Source of the DNA: Halalkalicoccus sp. CGA53
GTDB taxonomy: Archaea; Halobacteriota; Halobacteria; Halobacteriales; Halalkalicoccaceae
NCBI RefSeq assembly: GCF_036429475.1
Contig: NZ_CP144125.1
Location: forward strand, 496,001 to 560,000
DNA: 64,000 nucleotides
Direction: 5' to 3'
The translations under genes and the position numbers were made by a program. Shown piece after piece: positions 1 through 9,084 of this stretch (position 1 is its first letter; every line of letters begins with the position of its first letter). The notes under the pieces were generated by a model, which worked only from the letters and a program-made list of their open reading frames with translations, was not told the DNA's origin and did not search any database.

Positions 1-43
1 CAGCTCTCGAGCCGAGCCATCCACCAGTTGGTACAGTAGCCAC
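1..43 (-). rRNA. 23S rRNA, 5' end only (cut by window edge)
   Basis: Read on the minus strand, the first bases of the window match the 5' end of haloarchaeal 23S rRNA, with the GGCTACT...CCAACTGGTGGATGGCTCGGCTC pattern broken here for length. The rest lies beyond the left edge. It sits downstream of 16S and tRNA-Ala on the same strand, the normal archaeal 16S-tRNA-23S order. The exact mature 5' end (about position 43) is inferred by similarity and could be off by a few bases. Confidence 0.85.
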
Positions 44-248
44 GTTTACCGGAGTCGTTTGACTCGGTGATCGTGATCCAGTGGACGTCCGGATCGCGCG
101 TACACACGGCCTCATCTGCACGCCCGTGGTAGCGGTGCGTGCATCAACCCTTCCCACCCGCGTTCACACGGGGTGGTGCATCGGTCTTCGGATCGAATCG
201 TAGCGCCGTCTCCCACTTAAGGGACACGGTTTACGTCTCGATCCACCA
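44..248 (-). other. tRNA-Ala to 23S internal transcribed spacer
   Basis: Non-coding spacer between tRNA-Ala and 23S on the rRNA transcript. It should hold the 5' arm of the 23S processing stem, whose partner lies outside the window. A TATA-like TTAAG stretch near 214-220 (minus strand) could be a weak internal promoter, but I cannot support that further. I see no open reading frame of interest. Confidence 0.6.
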
Positions 249-320
249 TGGACCCACTGGGATTCGAACCCAGGGCATCCTCCTTGCAAAGGAGGCACTC
301 TACCGCTGAGCTATGGGCCC
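249..320 (-). tRNA. tRNA-Ala (anticodon UGC) in the 16S-23S spacer
   Basis: A 72-base cloverleaf on the minus strand starting GGGCCCA and ending TGGGTCCA without an encoded CCA. The acceptor stem pairs fully and carries the G3-U70 wobble that identifies tRNA-Ala. The anticodon arm is CCTCCTTTGCAAGGAGG with anticodon TGC, and the T arm contains GGTTCGAATCC. tRNA-Ala(UGC) in the 16S-23S spacer is the usual arrangement in Halobacteria. It is co-transcribed with the rRNAs. Confidence 0.97.
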
Positions 321-337
321 TCCCCTCTCGGGGGTAC

Positions 338-370
338 GTTAGCCCTGGTAGTTCCGAGGTGCCCGATCAG
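338..370 (-). repeat. 16S processing stem, downstream arm
   Basis: The 33 bases here are nearly the reverse complement of positions 1994-2026. In the transcript the two arms pair across the whole 16S gene. The outer halves (CTGATCGGG and GAACTACCAGGGCTAAC) match exactly and a short central part differs. This is the layout of the bulge-helix-bulge stem that the tRNA-splicing endonuclease cuts to release pre-16S. Its likely enzyme, EndA, is encoded in this window at 6016-7041. Confidence 0.8.
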
Positions 371-427
371 CGATCGACGCGGTCGCGAACGGACGGTGGG
401 CCGGGTGTGAACCCGGTCCCGGTCAGT

Positions 428-1898
<1,471 letters not shown>

Positions 1899-1993
1899 GC
1901 TCTGCCCCGGACATGCCGGGGCTTGGCGGGACACACCCTAACGGGTGTGTTCCTTCTACATCGCGTGTGTCCGTTCGCTGACCCCAATCGTCA

Positions 1994-2026
1994 CTGATCG
2001 GGTGTCACCGAACTACCAGGGCTAAC
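1994..2026 (-). repeat. 16S processing stem, upstream arm
   Basis: Partner of the arm at 338-370. The two arms share the ends CTGATCGGG and GAACTACCAGGGCTAAC. The intervening bases (TGTCACC versus CACCTCG) do not match and could form the bulged part of a bulge-helix-bulge. The arm lies in the 16S leader between the promoters and the mature 5' end at 1898. Confidence 0.8.
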
Positions 2027-2100
2027 ATCAGATCCCATCTGTACGGCGGACCGCAGGGGTGGAATCCTCATCTCCTTCGGACCATATCGTACGCTTCCAG

Positions 2101-2120
2101 GGGTATATAACCCCGTCGAA
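2101..2120 (-). promoter_or_regulatory. rRNA promoter P4 (closest to 16S)
   Basis: On the minus strand this reads TTCGACGGGGTTATATACCC. The TTCGACG block followed by a TATA-like TTATATA is the known haloarchaeal rRNA promoter signature. It differs by a single base over 18 from the distal element at 2372-2391. Transcription would start roughly at 2085-2095. Confidence 0.8.
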
Positions 2121-2211
2121 ACGCACCTGCCCGGGTCCTGCCGGGCGATGGTCCAGGATGCGATCGGTGGCCGCGGTCGGCCACGTCGCGTGCATCCTAC
2201 CCGAGCGCCCC

Positions 2212-2233
2212 TACGTACATAAGGGCGTCGGAT
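2212..2233 (-). promoter_or_regulatory. rRNA promoter P3
   Basis: On the minus strand this reads ATCCGACGCCCTTATGTACG. It keeps the T-CCGACG block and a TTATGTA TATA-like box at the same spacing as its neighbours. About 25 bases downstream, GGATGCACGCGACG resembles the start region seen at the distal promoter (ATGCGAACGACG). Confidence 0.65.
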
Positions 2234-2290
2234 CGGGACGCCGGCAGTCGGTTTCCGGCGTCCCACGAGTGTGTTCGATCCGAGAGAGCG

Positions 2291-2313
2291 CTCGTATATG
2301 AACGCTTTGGATC
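2291..2313 (-). promoter_or_regulatory. rRNA promoter P2
   Basis: On the minus strand, ATCCAAAGCGTTCATATACG holds a TATA-like TTCATATAC, preceded by a weakened version of the upstream block. Downstream, GGATCGAACACAC resembles the start region of the distal promoter. This is the weakest match of the four, so it is a candidate only. Confidence 0.5.
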
Positions 2314-2371
2314 CGCACCACCGATGGGTCGCATCGGCGACGCGTCGTTCGCATTCAATGCGAGGAGTGGT

Positions 2372-2391
2372 TAGTATTTAACCCCGTCGAA
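2372..2391 (-). promoter_or_regulatory. rRNA promoter P1 (distal)
   Basis: On the minus strand this reads TTCGACGGGGTTAAATACTA, followed about 25 bases on by ATGCGAACGACG near 2343-2354. Both blocks match the haloarchaeal rRNA promoter and start-site consensus. Upstream, to 2597, I see no gene. Confidence 0.8.
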
Positions 2392-2597
2392 CTGGAGGCT
2401 CTTCGGTAGTCCGATACCATGGTACGGGCGCTCAGGACTCGGGGCCGACCGTCGGATCGTCTCACTGCGAGCGGCCTGCGTACGCGCGAAACGTGAATGT
2501 GGCGCGGGTGGAGGTCGATCGGTCATCCGCCGCGTCGTGCGGTGGTCTGATCGAGTGAGCCCACGCGTTCTGTGGTACGGTCGCGAGTGCGCTTAGT

Positions 2598-2613
2598 CCG
2601 TTCGCTCGAACGG
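2598..2613. terminator. Short hairpin downstream of the MC1 gene
   Basis: CCGTTCG and CGAACGG are 7-base perfect arms with a 2-base loop, about 35-50 bases past the MC1 stop codon. No T-run follows, so a terminator role is only possible. The rest of 2400-2648 shows no gene or other clear signal. Confidence 0.3.
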
Positions 2614-2648
2614 GCGGCCTCCGGGCGAGCGACGCGGCGGGTGTGCGG

Positions 2649-2957
2649 TCACTCCTCGATGTGTTCGATCCCCTGCTTCGAGACGTTCGCCTCGGTTATC
2701 TCCGAGGGCATCCAGTCGGGGCTATCGTCCGGGGAGCTCTCCCGCCAGGCCCACCCCTCGTAGATGTGGACCTTGTCGGTCCCCTTCTCTCGGAGCTGGA
2801 TCGTCGTCCGATCCGCCTCCTCCTCGCTCGGACCGGGATCGAGGCGCCGTGCGGCCTTGAGCGCCGCCTGTCTCGGAGTGTTCCCCGAGAAGACGCTCGA
2901 TTCGTTCCCGCTGCCCTCTCTCAGTGCGAAGTTTCGCTTACCGTCTTCACGTACCAT
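2649..2957 (-). CDS. Non-histone chromosomal protein MC1
   Basis: A 102-residue protein of the archaeal MC1 family, small monomeric DNA-bending proteins that coat and kink chromosomal DNA. Family hallmarks are visible: RNFALRE near the start, the F-G-TPRQAALKAARR segment in the middle, then IQLREKGTDKVHIYEGW and a PDWMP motif near the end. Overall length matches the family (about 90-105). Like its haloarchaeal relatives it is acid-rich at the end (EHIEE), an adaptation to salt. The ATG is preceded by a GGAG ribosome site (ACGGAGAAACC) and by a strong AT-rich TATA box, which suggests high expression as expected for a chromatin protein. It stands alone and is divergent from the AbrB-like gene. 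Confidence 0.93.
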   Translation of the reverse strand: MVREDGKRNFALREGSGNESSVFSGNTPRQAALKAARRLDPGPSEEEADRTTIQLREKGTDKVHIYEGWAWRESSPDDSPDWMPSEITEANVSKQGIEHIEE

Positions 2958-2989
2958 GGTTTCTCCGTGTCAACCCAGCACACCCCTCA

Positions 2990-3003
2990 TTATAAATATA
3001 TCC
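2990..3003 (-). promoter_or_regulatory. TATA box of the MC1 gene
   Basis: On the minus strand, GGATATATTTATAATG lies about 35-45 bases before the MC1 ATG. It is among the most AT-rich promoters in the window. Transcription would start near 2970, giving a leader of about a dozen bases that carries the GGAG ribosome site. Confidence 0.7.
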
Positions 3004-3139
3004 CCTATCGGCGTTCAGTCATACGGTTTGACCGTCCAGAGCTGCCGGTTTCTCGGGCAGGCGTCACGTGAGAGCCGCGCCCGCCGTGAGAAAAGGCTTA
3101 TGTACGCCGTGGGGTGAATCAGGTGACAAGAGAGCGCAG

Positions 3140-3337
3140 ATGGTCCGCAAAAAGAAACTGAGCCCGAGTGGCGCCAAGGACGAGGACGGGGAGTATCACA
3201 ACGTTCACGTCAACCTACACGAGGACGAGCTCGCGGTCGCCGGCATGGAGATCGGCGACGAGGTGTTCGTGCGGGTCAGAGAGGACAAGATCATTATCCA
3301 GAAGGCAGACCAGGAGAACGTCGAGCACGACTTCTGA
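3140..3337 (+). CDS. AbrB/SpoVT-like small DNA-binding protein
   Basis: A 65-residue protein beginning MVRKKKLSPSG. The core (VHVNLHEDELAVAGMEIGDEVFVRVREDKIIIQK) has the strand-loop-strand pattern of the AbrB/MazE swapped-hairpin fold, with the typical L...G-..GDEV.V....I.I layout; this is inference from pattern. I chose the internal ATG because a GGTGA ribosome site sits about a dozen bases before it, and the extra upstream residues look non-coding. A TATA-like GGCTTATG near 3095-3103 fits. The basic KKK start is unusual for such an acidic proteome and fits DNA binding. There is no toxin gene beside it, so I do not call it an antitoxin. It lies just upstream of pyrD on the same strand. Confidence 0.75.
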   Translation: MVRKKKLSPSGAKDEDGEYHNVHVNLHEDELAVAGMEIGDEVFVRVREDKIIIQKADQENVEHDF

Positions 3338-3381
3338 GGCGTCCGGATCCCGGCCCCGGCGACGCCCGCTTTCCCTTACGC

Positions 3382-4443
3382 ATGACGCCGTACACCGCGA
3401 TCAGACCGCTTCTCTTCTCGCTTCCCGCCGAATCCGCACACACCCTCGCACACCGAGGGCTCCGCCTCGCACAGCGAACGCGGACGGTCGACCTGCTCGC
3501 GGAGCGTTACACCGTTCGGAATCCGCGACTTGCGGTCACCCGCTTCGGGAAGCGCTTTCCGAACCCGCTGGGCGTCGCCGCGGGCTTCGACAAGAACGCG
3601 GAGGTCGTCACGGCGCTCGCCAGCCTCGGCTTCGGCCATGTCGAGGTCGGCGGCGTCACCGCGGAGGCCCAGGAGGGAAACCCCCGCCCGCGGATGTTCC
3701 GTCTCCGCGAGGACGAGGCGATAATCAACCGGATGGGCTTCAACAACGACGGTGCCGACCGGATCGGCGCGCGTCTCGACCGAGTCGATCTCCCCGACGT
3801 CCCGCTCGGGGTCAATATAGGAAAATCGAAGTCGACGCCGCTCGAACGCGCCGAAGAGGACTACCTCTACACGTACGCACGCCTGGGCGAACACGCCGAC
3901 TTCGTCGTCGTAAACGTCTCGAGTCCGAACACCCCAGGTCTCCGGACGCTCCAGAGCCACGAGGGGCTCGAACGGATCCTCGGTGCGCTCTCCGGGGCCG
4001 GAGCGTCGCCGTTGCTTCTCAAACTCTCACCCGACCTAGGCGAGAGCGCGATCGAGACGGCGCTCTCGGTGATCTCCGACCTCGATCTCGACGGGGTGAT
4101 CGCGACGAACACGACGACCGAGCGGCCGGAGGCTCTCCGGAGCGTCAACCGTGTCGAAGACGGCGGGCTGTCGGGAAAGCCGCTCGAACCGCGCGCGACA
4201 GAATGTGTCCGGTTCGTCGCCGAACGAACCGACGTACCCGTGATCGGCGTGGGTGGAGTGTTCACCGCCGAGGACGCATACAGGAAGATCCGCGCGGGCG
4301 CGAGCCTCGTCCAGTTCTACACCGGTCTCGTCTACCGCGGACCGTCGATCGCCCGCGAGATCAACGAGGGACTGCTCGAGTTGCTCGACCGCGACGGCTT
4401 CGACTCGATCGAGGACGCCGTCGGAGCCGACCTCACGGAGTAA
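3382..4443 (+). CDS. pyrD: Dihydroorotate dehydrogenase (quinone), class 2
   Basis: A 353-residue flavoenzyme that oxidises dihydroorotate to orotate in pyrimidine synthesis and passes electrons to membrane quinone. Class 2 features are clear: an N-terminal amphipathic segment (LLFSLPAESAHTLAHRGL) that would sit on the membrane, PNPLGVAAGFDKN, the GxxxNRMGFNN block, and VVNVSSPNTPGL around residues 177-186, which carries the catalytic serine (class 1 enzymes have cysteine here). The FMN-phosphate sites GVGGVFTAEDAYRKIRAGA and the QFYTGLVYRGP ending are also present. Length is normal. It ends 10 bases before the convergent trpS stop codon. Confidence 0.96.
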   Translation: MTPYTAIRPLLFSLPAESAHTLAHRGLRLAQRTRTVDLLAERYTVRNPRLAVTRFGKRFPNPLGVAAGFDKNAEVVTALASLGFGHVEVGGVTAEAQEGNPRPRMFRLREDEAIINRMGFNNDGADRIGARLDRVDLPDVPLGVNIGKSKSTPLERAEEDYLYTYARLGEHADFVVVNVSSPNTPGLRTLQSHEGLERILGALSGAGASPLLLKLSPDLGESAIETALSVISDLDLDGVIATNTTTERPEALRSVNRVEDGGLSGKPLEPRATECVRFVAERTDVPVIGVGGVFTAEDAYRKIRAGASLVQFYTGLVYRGPSIAREINEGLLELLDRDGFDSIEDAVGADLTE

Positions 4444-4453
4444 GGAGAGCGCT

Positions 4454-6013
4454 TCAGACGTCGATATCGAGCGAATCGAGCAGCGCCTCGCATTCCTCGC
4501 GTTTCTCCTGGTGTTCGGCGAGGAACTCGCGCATCAGCGTCGCCGCCTGTTCCTTGCAGTCCCCACAGAGGCGCTCGCCACCGACGCACTCGTCGTAGAC
4601 CAGGGTGGCAAACTCGTCGTCGTCGCCACAGAGCAGGTAGGCGTAGAGCTCGTACACCGGACACTCGTCGGCTTTCCCGCCGAGTTCGCGCTGGAGTTCG
4701 GCCGTCTCGCGGCCGCCGGTCGTCGCCGCCTTCACCTTCGCGTAGCCCTCCTCGGGATCGTCGAGCAGGCTAATGTGGCTCGCGGGGATCGACGAGGACA
4801 TCTTCCCGCCGGTGAGCCCCGTCATGAACCGGTGGTAGATCGAGGACGGGGGGAGAAAGCCGTAGCCGCCGGTTTCGATCTCGACCTCTCGGGCGAGCTC
4901 CTCGGCCTCGGAAGCCGAGAGTTCGAACGTGTCGACGTGTTCGTCATAGACGCGTTTTTCGCCCTCTATCGCCTCGATAAGCGCCTCGAACGCCTCCTCG
5001 GTCGCGTTCCGATCGAGGATCCTGACCCGGGGGCGAAGCGGCTCCTTGCCCGCCGCACGGAGCTTCTCGACGCTCGAAGCGATCACCGCGGGGTCGTGGA
5101 CGTCCGAGAGCGTGTCGTGGCCCTCGATCCAGTCGGCCGCCTCGACACACCGCGGTCGCTCCGACTCCGCCGCGAACGCCTCGCGCTCGTCGTGGGCAGC
5201 CGCGAGTAGCGTTCGCTCCTCCTCATCCGCCTCGAAGCTCGCGAACGCCTCGGTGACGCCGAAGTACCGTGTGCGGGCGGCGAGGTCGCGCGCGAGCCGG
5301 ACGTGCGGGTCCTGGTCCGGGCCGACGGGGATCACCGTCGGCTTCGGGCCCTCTATCTGTGGGTAGAGGATGTCCGCCATCTGGGTGACGACGCTCTGGA
5401 GGTGCGAGATGTCCGTCTCGCCCCCGAAGCCGTAGATCGAGCGCATCTCGGAGAGGTTCACCTCGATCCCGAGTTCGAACGCGAGGTCCTGCACCTCGCG
5501 GTTCGTCGACTGTCGGTACACCGTGCCTTCCTCGGCGTCGTAGCCGAGCGCGAGCAGCGAGAGCAGGTAGTTCCGGGCGTGCTCGTCGATCTCGTCCCAC
5601 GACAGGCCCCTGGCGCTGTGCGCCTCCAGATCGGCGATCAGCCCGTACGTGTCGGCGCCGCGCTCCTGGTGCCAGATCAGCTCGTCGAAGACCATCTTGT
5701 GGCCGATGTGGGGGTCGCCGGTCGGCATGAACCCCGAGAGGGCCGCGACCTCTTCGCCCGCGGCCATCGCCTCCGCGACCCGGCCGTACTCCCGGTGGCC
5801 GAAGATCGCACCCCGTCGCATCAGGTAGTGCGGGTCTGGTACGTCCGGGAGGATCGCCTCGAACGGCTCGATGCCGAACTCCTCGAACAGTTTTCTGTAA
5901 TCGGAGACCGACGCCGATCCCCACGGGTCGAGGACCAGCTCGTCGGCGTCTTCGCCGTCGCTCGCCGCTCGCTCGTCCGCCTCCGCCGTGGGGTTCTCGT
6001 GGTCGTCGGTCAT
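4454..6013 (-). CDS. trpS: Tryptophanyl-tRNA synthetase
   Basis: A 519-residue class I aminoacyl-tRNA synthetase charging tRNA-Trp. The HIGH-type motif is PTGDPHIGHKM and the KMSKS-type motif is GGKMSSSIP. The archaeal/eukaryotic-type TrpRS insert and the C-terminal CGDCKEQAATLM helix are visible. The N-terminus is a highly acidic haloarchaeal extension (MTDDHENPTAEADE). I took the ATG at 6013 because it begins this extension 2 bases past the endA stop; longer upstream readings run into endA. The two genes are therefore almost certainly co-transcribed and translationally coupled, linking tRNA charging with tRNA intron splicing. Haloarchaeal tRNA-Trp commonly carries an intron, so this pairing makes sense. 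Confidence 0.96.
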   Translation of the reverse strand: MTDDHENPTAEADERAASDGEDADELVLDPWGSASVSDYRKLFEEFGIEPFEAILPDVPDPHYLMRRGAIFGHREYGRVAEAMAAGEEVAALSGFMPTGDPHIGHKMVFDELIWHQERGADTYGLIADLEAHSARGLSWDEIDEHARNYLLSLLALGYDAEEGTVYRQSTNREVQDLAFELGIEVNLSEMRSIYGFGGETDISHLQSVVTQMADILYPQIEGPKPTVIPVGPDQDPHVRLARDLAARTRYFGVTEAFASFEADEEERTLLAAAHDEREAFAAESERPRCVEAADWIEGHDTLSDVHDPAVIASSVEKLRAAGKEPLRPRVRILDRNATEEAFEALIEAIEGEKRVYDEHVDTFELSASEAEELAREVEIETGGYGFLPPSSIYHRFMTGLTGGKMSSSIPASHISLLDDPEEGYAKVKAATTGGRETAELQRELGGKADECPVYELYAYLLCGDDDEFATLVYDECVGGERLCGDCKEQAATLMREFLAEHQEKREECEALLDSLDIDV

Positions 6014-6015
6014 GG

Positions 6016-7041
6016 TCAGGGCGTGAGTCGGCGCACCGCACGCCACTCGTTCGTGTCCGAACTGGCGCCGTACGGCGCAAAAACCATTCGTTTTCTGACC
6101 CCGCCCGCGAGCCGTACATCGAGCGAGAGCTCTCTGGGCGAGAGGGCGTAGTTCGGTGGGACGACCCTGACGAGGTGCTCGGAGTGGCCCAGTTCTTCGA
6201 CGCTCTCGACGCCACCGTAGACGCGGAAGTCCGCGCCGAACTTGAAGCCCGTCTTCGGGACCAGTCCGCGCTCCCTGAGCGTCGTGTAGACGCCGAGACG
6301 TCGGTCGAACCGCTCGCCGTCGGTCTCTCGCCCTCGTTTCTCGAGTAGCGCGGGATCGAGTGCGATCACCCCGCACTCGGCGAGATACGTCGCCTCGACC
6401 AGCGAGAGCGCGAGCGTGGAGGGATCGGCGTCGCGTCCCCCGATCGGCTGACCGTAGAACGAGCGCTCGTAGAGGGAGAGCGGGGCGTTCCAGAGGACGA
6501 CCCGATCGGAGAGCACCTCACCCGCGACCGAACCGGCCGTCGAGACCGGATCTCTCGTCTCACCGAGCTCCGGCGAACCTACCTCGAAGTACGTCACCTC
6601 GCTCTCCTCGTCCACCACCGCGAGGACACCCTCCGAGAGGTCCGAGACGGGCAACGACGTGCGTTCGCCGATTACCCGGACGCTGTACCGTCGCTCGCCG
6701 TCGAACGGCTTCTGGCCGCGCTCGTAGACGACGAAGTCGACGTCCGAGTCGGCGTCCACCCACCGGGTGGGCGAGAGGTAGAAGCCTCGAGATCGAAGGT
6801 CCGCGTACACCCGGAACCTGACGACGAGGTCCTCGTCCTGGCCGAGGAACTCGCGAAAGCTCATCGCGTCGACCGAGGAGAGGTCGCCCCGGGAGAGCAG
6901 GTGTGCCGCCTCGACCGGGGCGAGCGCGACCTCGTTGCCGCCGCGTGGCTCCCCGTAGCCTCGCGAGTCGAAAAACCGCTGTCGGGCGTCCCCACCGACG
7001 TGTATCTCGTCACCTTCGACGGTCCCCACGGGCTGGCTCAT
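6016..7041 (-). CDS. endA: tRNA-splicing endonuclease, fused two-unit type
   Basis: A 341-residue protein made of two tandem EndA-like units, the form known in Halobacteria that assembles as a homodimer. It cuts bulge-helix-bulge sites in pre-tRNA and in pre-rRNA stems such as the one around 16S in this window. In the C-terminal unit the catalytic triad is visible: Tyr in GADFRVYGG, His in LGHSEHLVRV and Lys in VRKRMVFAP. The N-terminal unit keeps the fold pattern (LVVRFRVYADLRSRGFYLSP) but lacks an equivalent His-Lys set and is probably structural. I use the ATG at 7041 (MSQPVGTVEG); an upstream extension looks non-coding. It is directly upstream of trpS. Confidence 0.93.
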   Translation of the reverse strand: MSQPVGTVEGDEIHVGGDARQRFFDSRGYGEPRGGNEVALAPVEAAHLLSRGDLSSVDAMSFREFLGQDEDLVVRFRVYADLRSRGFYLSPTRWVDADSDVDFVVYERGQKPFDGERRYSVRVIGERTSLPVSDLSEGVLAVVDEESEVTYFEVGSPELGETRDPVSTAGSVAGEVLSDRVVLWNAPLSLYERSFYGQPIGGRDADPSTLALSLVEATYLAECGVIALDPALLEKRGRETDGERFDRRLGVYTTLRERGLVPKTGFKFGADFRVYGGVESVEELGHSEHLVRVVPPNYALSPRELSLDVRLAGGVRKRMVFAPYGASSDTNEWRAVRRLTP

Positions 7042-7082
7042 ACGGACCGAGAGTCGGGCCGACGTGAAAGCCGAAACGGTTC

Positions 7083-7829
7083 TCAGGCGCTCTCCTCGCA
7101 GGTCGGGTCGAGACAGCGCTCGCCCGACCGCATCTCGAAGCGCGGCAGACCACACGCACAGGTCTTCGAGATCGTTCCCGTCGGGATCACGTACGCAGTC
7201 TCACAGTCCGGGTAGGCGTCACAGCCGGCGAGCAGCCCCCCGCGACGGAGGATACGGAGGTCCTCACCGCAGGCCGCACAGGACCACTCTCGGTCGAACC
7301 GGTCGGTCACGGCGTCGTCGAGCGACTCGCAGTGTCGGTCCACGCAGAGTTCGAAGGTAGCCCCGCGATCGACCGCCATGCGCGGGAGTCCGCACCCGCA
7401 GTGGTCGTCCACGAGCCGCGCGCCGTCCGGCAGGCCGTACCGGCGAGAGCAGCCGAGACAGCCGATCAGACCCCCGGACCGGACCAGTGAACGATCGCAG
7501 TCGGGGCAGTCGCCGACCGGGATGCCCGCCTGTGAGGCTGGGAACTCTCCGAAGCCGTACTCGGCCTGTGACTCGACGTGCAACGAGCGGTCGCCCGCGA
7601 TGGCCGTGACGGAGAAGCCGCCGTTTCGTCGCGTCGAGACCGAATCCGCCCGGGTGAGCCAGGCGACCGGGCGGTAGCCGTCTGCATCGTGAACCAGAAC
7701 CGTGTTGTCGGGTTTGAGCAGGACGACGACGTCGCCGCGGTGGGTCTCGCCGTCCGTGTGGACGAGACACTCCCCCGCGAGTACGCACAGCGTCGTCCCC
7801 TCTCCTCTATCCCGAGTTGCGCTCGCCAT
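7083..7829 (-). CDS. NucS N-terminal-like domain fused to topoisomerase-type zinc fingers
   Basis: A 248-residue protein in two parts. Residues about 8-95 resemble the N-terminal beta domain of the mismatch endonuclease EndoMS/NucS: LCVLAGECLVHTDGE, then VLLKPDNTVLVHDADGYRPV, then a variable strand pair. Residues about 105-248 hold many paired cysteines (CPDC, CLGC, CGCGLPR, CAACGE, CDAYPDC, CACGLPRF), the pattern of the C4 zinc ribbons found at the C-terminus of topoisomerase I. No RecB-like nuclease motif is present, so this is not a whole NucS. I infer a DNA-binding role, perhaps single-strand or damage recognition. It lies 41 bases upstream of endA on the same strand and may be co-transcribed. 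Confidence 0.75.
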   Translation of the reverse strand: MASATRDRGEGTTLCVLAGECLVHTDGETHRGDVVVLLKPDNTVLVHDADGYRPVAWLTRADSVSTRRNGGFSVTAIAGDRSLHVESQAEYGFGEFPASQAGIPVGDCPDCDRSLVRSGGLIGCLGCSRRYGLPDGARLVDDHCGCGLPRMAVDRGATFELCVDRHCESLDDAVTDRFDREWSCAACGEDLRILRRGGLLAGCDAYPDCETAYVIPTGTISKTCACGLPRFEMRSGERCLDPTCEESA

Positions 7830-7854
7830 GCCCTCGCTGGGACCGTTCCCCTAC

Positions 7855-9084
7855 TTAAAACTCGACGCCTGCCCGTTCGCAGGCCGCATGACAGAGGACG
7901 TCCGTTCCGGCGACGACGTCGGCCCACTCGGTGTACTCGCGTTCGGTGTGACTCACCCCGCCGACGCTCGGCACGAAAACCATCCCGGTCGGGCAGACGC
8001 CCGCGAGGTAGCTCGCGTCGTGGCCAGCGCCGCTTCGGAGCCGGGTGTGCGAGACACCGGTCGCCTCCGCCGCCCGTTCGACGGCCTCTACTATCTCGGA
8101 CTCGAAGTCGACGGACGGAACGTGCATGATCCGTTCGAGCGCGTGTTCCGCACCTTCCTCGCGTGCCGCTCGCTCGACGATGTCCTCGGTTCGTGCGACG
8201 GCGTACTCAACGACCTCGTCGCTCGGCGAGCGGAGGTCGACGGTGAACTCGACTCGCTCGGGGATCACGTTGATCGAGTTCGGCGCAACCTCTACCGACC
8301 CGACCGTCCCCACCAGGTCGTCGCTCCGTCCGGCGAGGTCACGGACCCCGCGAATCAGGTCCGCGACGGGGACGAGCGCGTCGGTCCGGGCGTCCATCGG
8401 CGTCGGCCCGGCGTGGTCCGCCCGTCCCTCGACCCATCCCTCCAGCCAGGAGAAGCCGGCGATCCCCTCGACGACCCCTACGGAGGTCCCCGAATCCTCC
8501 AGGATCGGCCCCTGTTCGACGTGGAGTTCGAGGTAGCTGTGCGGGTCGACATCGACCGCCTCGCCCCGGTAGCCGATCCGCTCCAGTTCCTCGCCGACCG
8601 TCGTCCCCTCTCGATCCTCGCACGCGAGCGCCTCTTCGAGGTCGAAGACGCCGGCGAAGACGCCGCTCCCGAGCATGTCGGGCTGGAACCTCACTCCTTC
8701 TTCGTTCGTCCACGAGACGACCTCGATCGGACGTTCGGTCTCGATGCCGCGATCCGAGAGGCTCTCGACGAGTTCGAGTCCCCCGAGAACGCCGATCACG
8801 CCGTCGAATCTCCCGCCCTGTCGCTGGCTGTCGACGTGCGATCCGACCAGCACCGGATCGGCCTCCGGATCCCGCCCCTCCCGGCGAGCGAAGAGGTTTC
8901 CGATCCCGTCGACCCGGACCTCGAGGCCGACCTCGGCGAACCACTTGACCAGCAGATCGCGTGCCGCGCGGTTCTCGTCGGAGAGCGCCGGGCGGTCGAC
9001 CCCGCCGCGCTCGGTCGCACCGACCTCGCTGAGCCGGTCGAACCGCTCTCTCAGTCTATCGGCGTCGATCCCGAACGCAGTCAT
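7855..9084 (-). CDS. M20-family amidohydrolase (N-carbamoyl-L-amino acid hydrolase / allantoate amidohydrolase type)
   Basis: A 409-residue metal-dependent hydrolase of peptidase family M20, in the subgroup that removes carbamoyl groups from N-carbamoyl amino acids, ureidoglycolate or allantoate. Metal-binding motifs are visible in order: GSHVDSQRQGGRFDG (His, Asp), TNEEGVRF (Glu), ELHVEQGP (His) and GGVSHTEREYTEW (His). The dimerisation lid domain contains ADHAGPTPMDARTDAL. Length is typical (400-420). Its start overlaps the thrC stop by four bases (ATGA), so it is coupled to thrC. The real substrate cannot be told from sequence, and no hydantoinase or allantoinase gene lies nearby. Confidence 0.85.
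   Translation of the reverse strand: MTAFGIDADRLRERFDRLSEVGATERGGVDRPALSDENRAARDLLVKWFAEVGLEVRVDGIGNLFARREGRDPEADPVLVGSHVDSQRQGGRFDGVIGVLGGLELVESLSDRGIETERPIEVVSWTNEEGVRFQPDMLGSGVFAGVFDLEEALACEDREGTTVGEELERIGYRGEAVDVDPHSYLELHVEQGPILEDSGTSVGVVEGIAGFSWLEGWVEGRADHAGPTPMDARTDALVPVADLIRGVRDLAGRSDDLVGTVGSVEVAPNSINVIPERVEFTVDLRSPSDEVVEYAVARTEDIVERAAREEGAEHALERIMHVPSVDFESEIVEAVERAAEATGVSHTRLRSGAGHDASYLAGVCPTGMVFVPSVGGVSHTEREYTEWADVVAGTDVLCHAACERAGVEF

Noticed and set aside
200-225. Internal promoter in the tRNA-23S spacer
   Set aside because: A TTAAG stretch is present on the minus strand, but there is no upstream block like that of the leader promoters, so it is too weak to claim.
3140-3337. AbrB-like protein as the antitoxin of a toxin-antitoxin pair
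   Set aside because: No toxin-like gene is adjacent; the neighbours are MC1 and pyrD. A housekeeping DNA-binding role is simpler.
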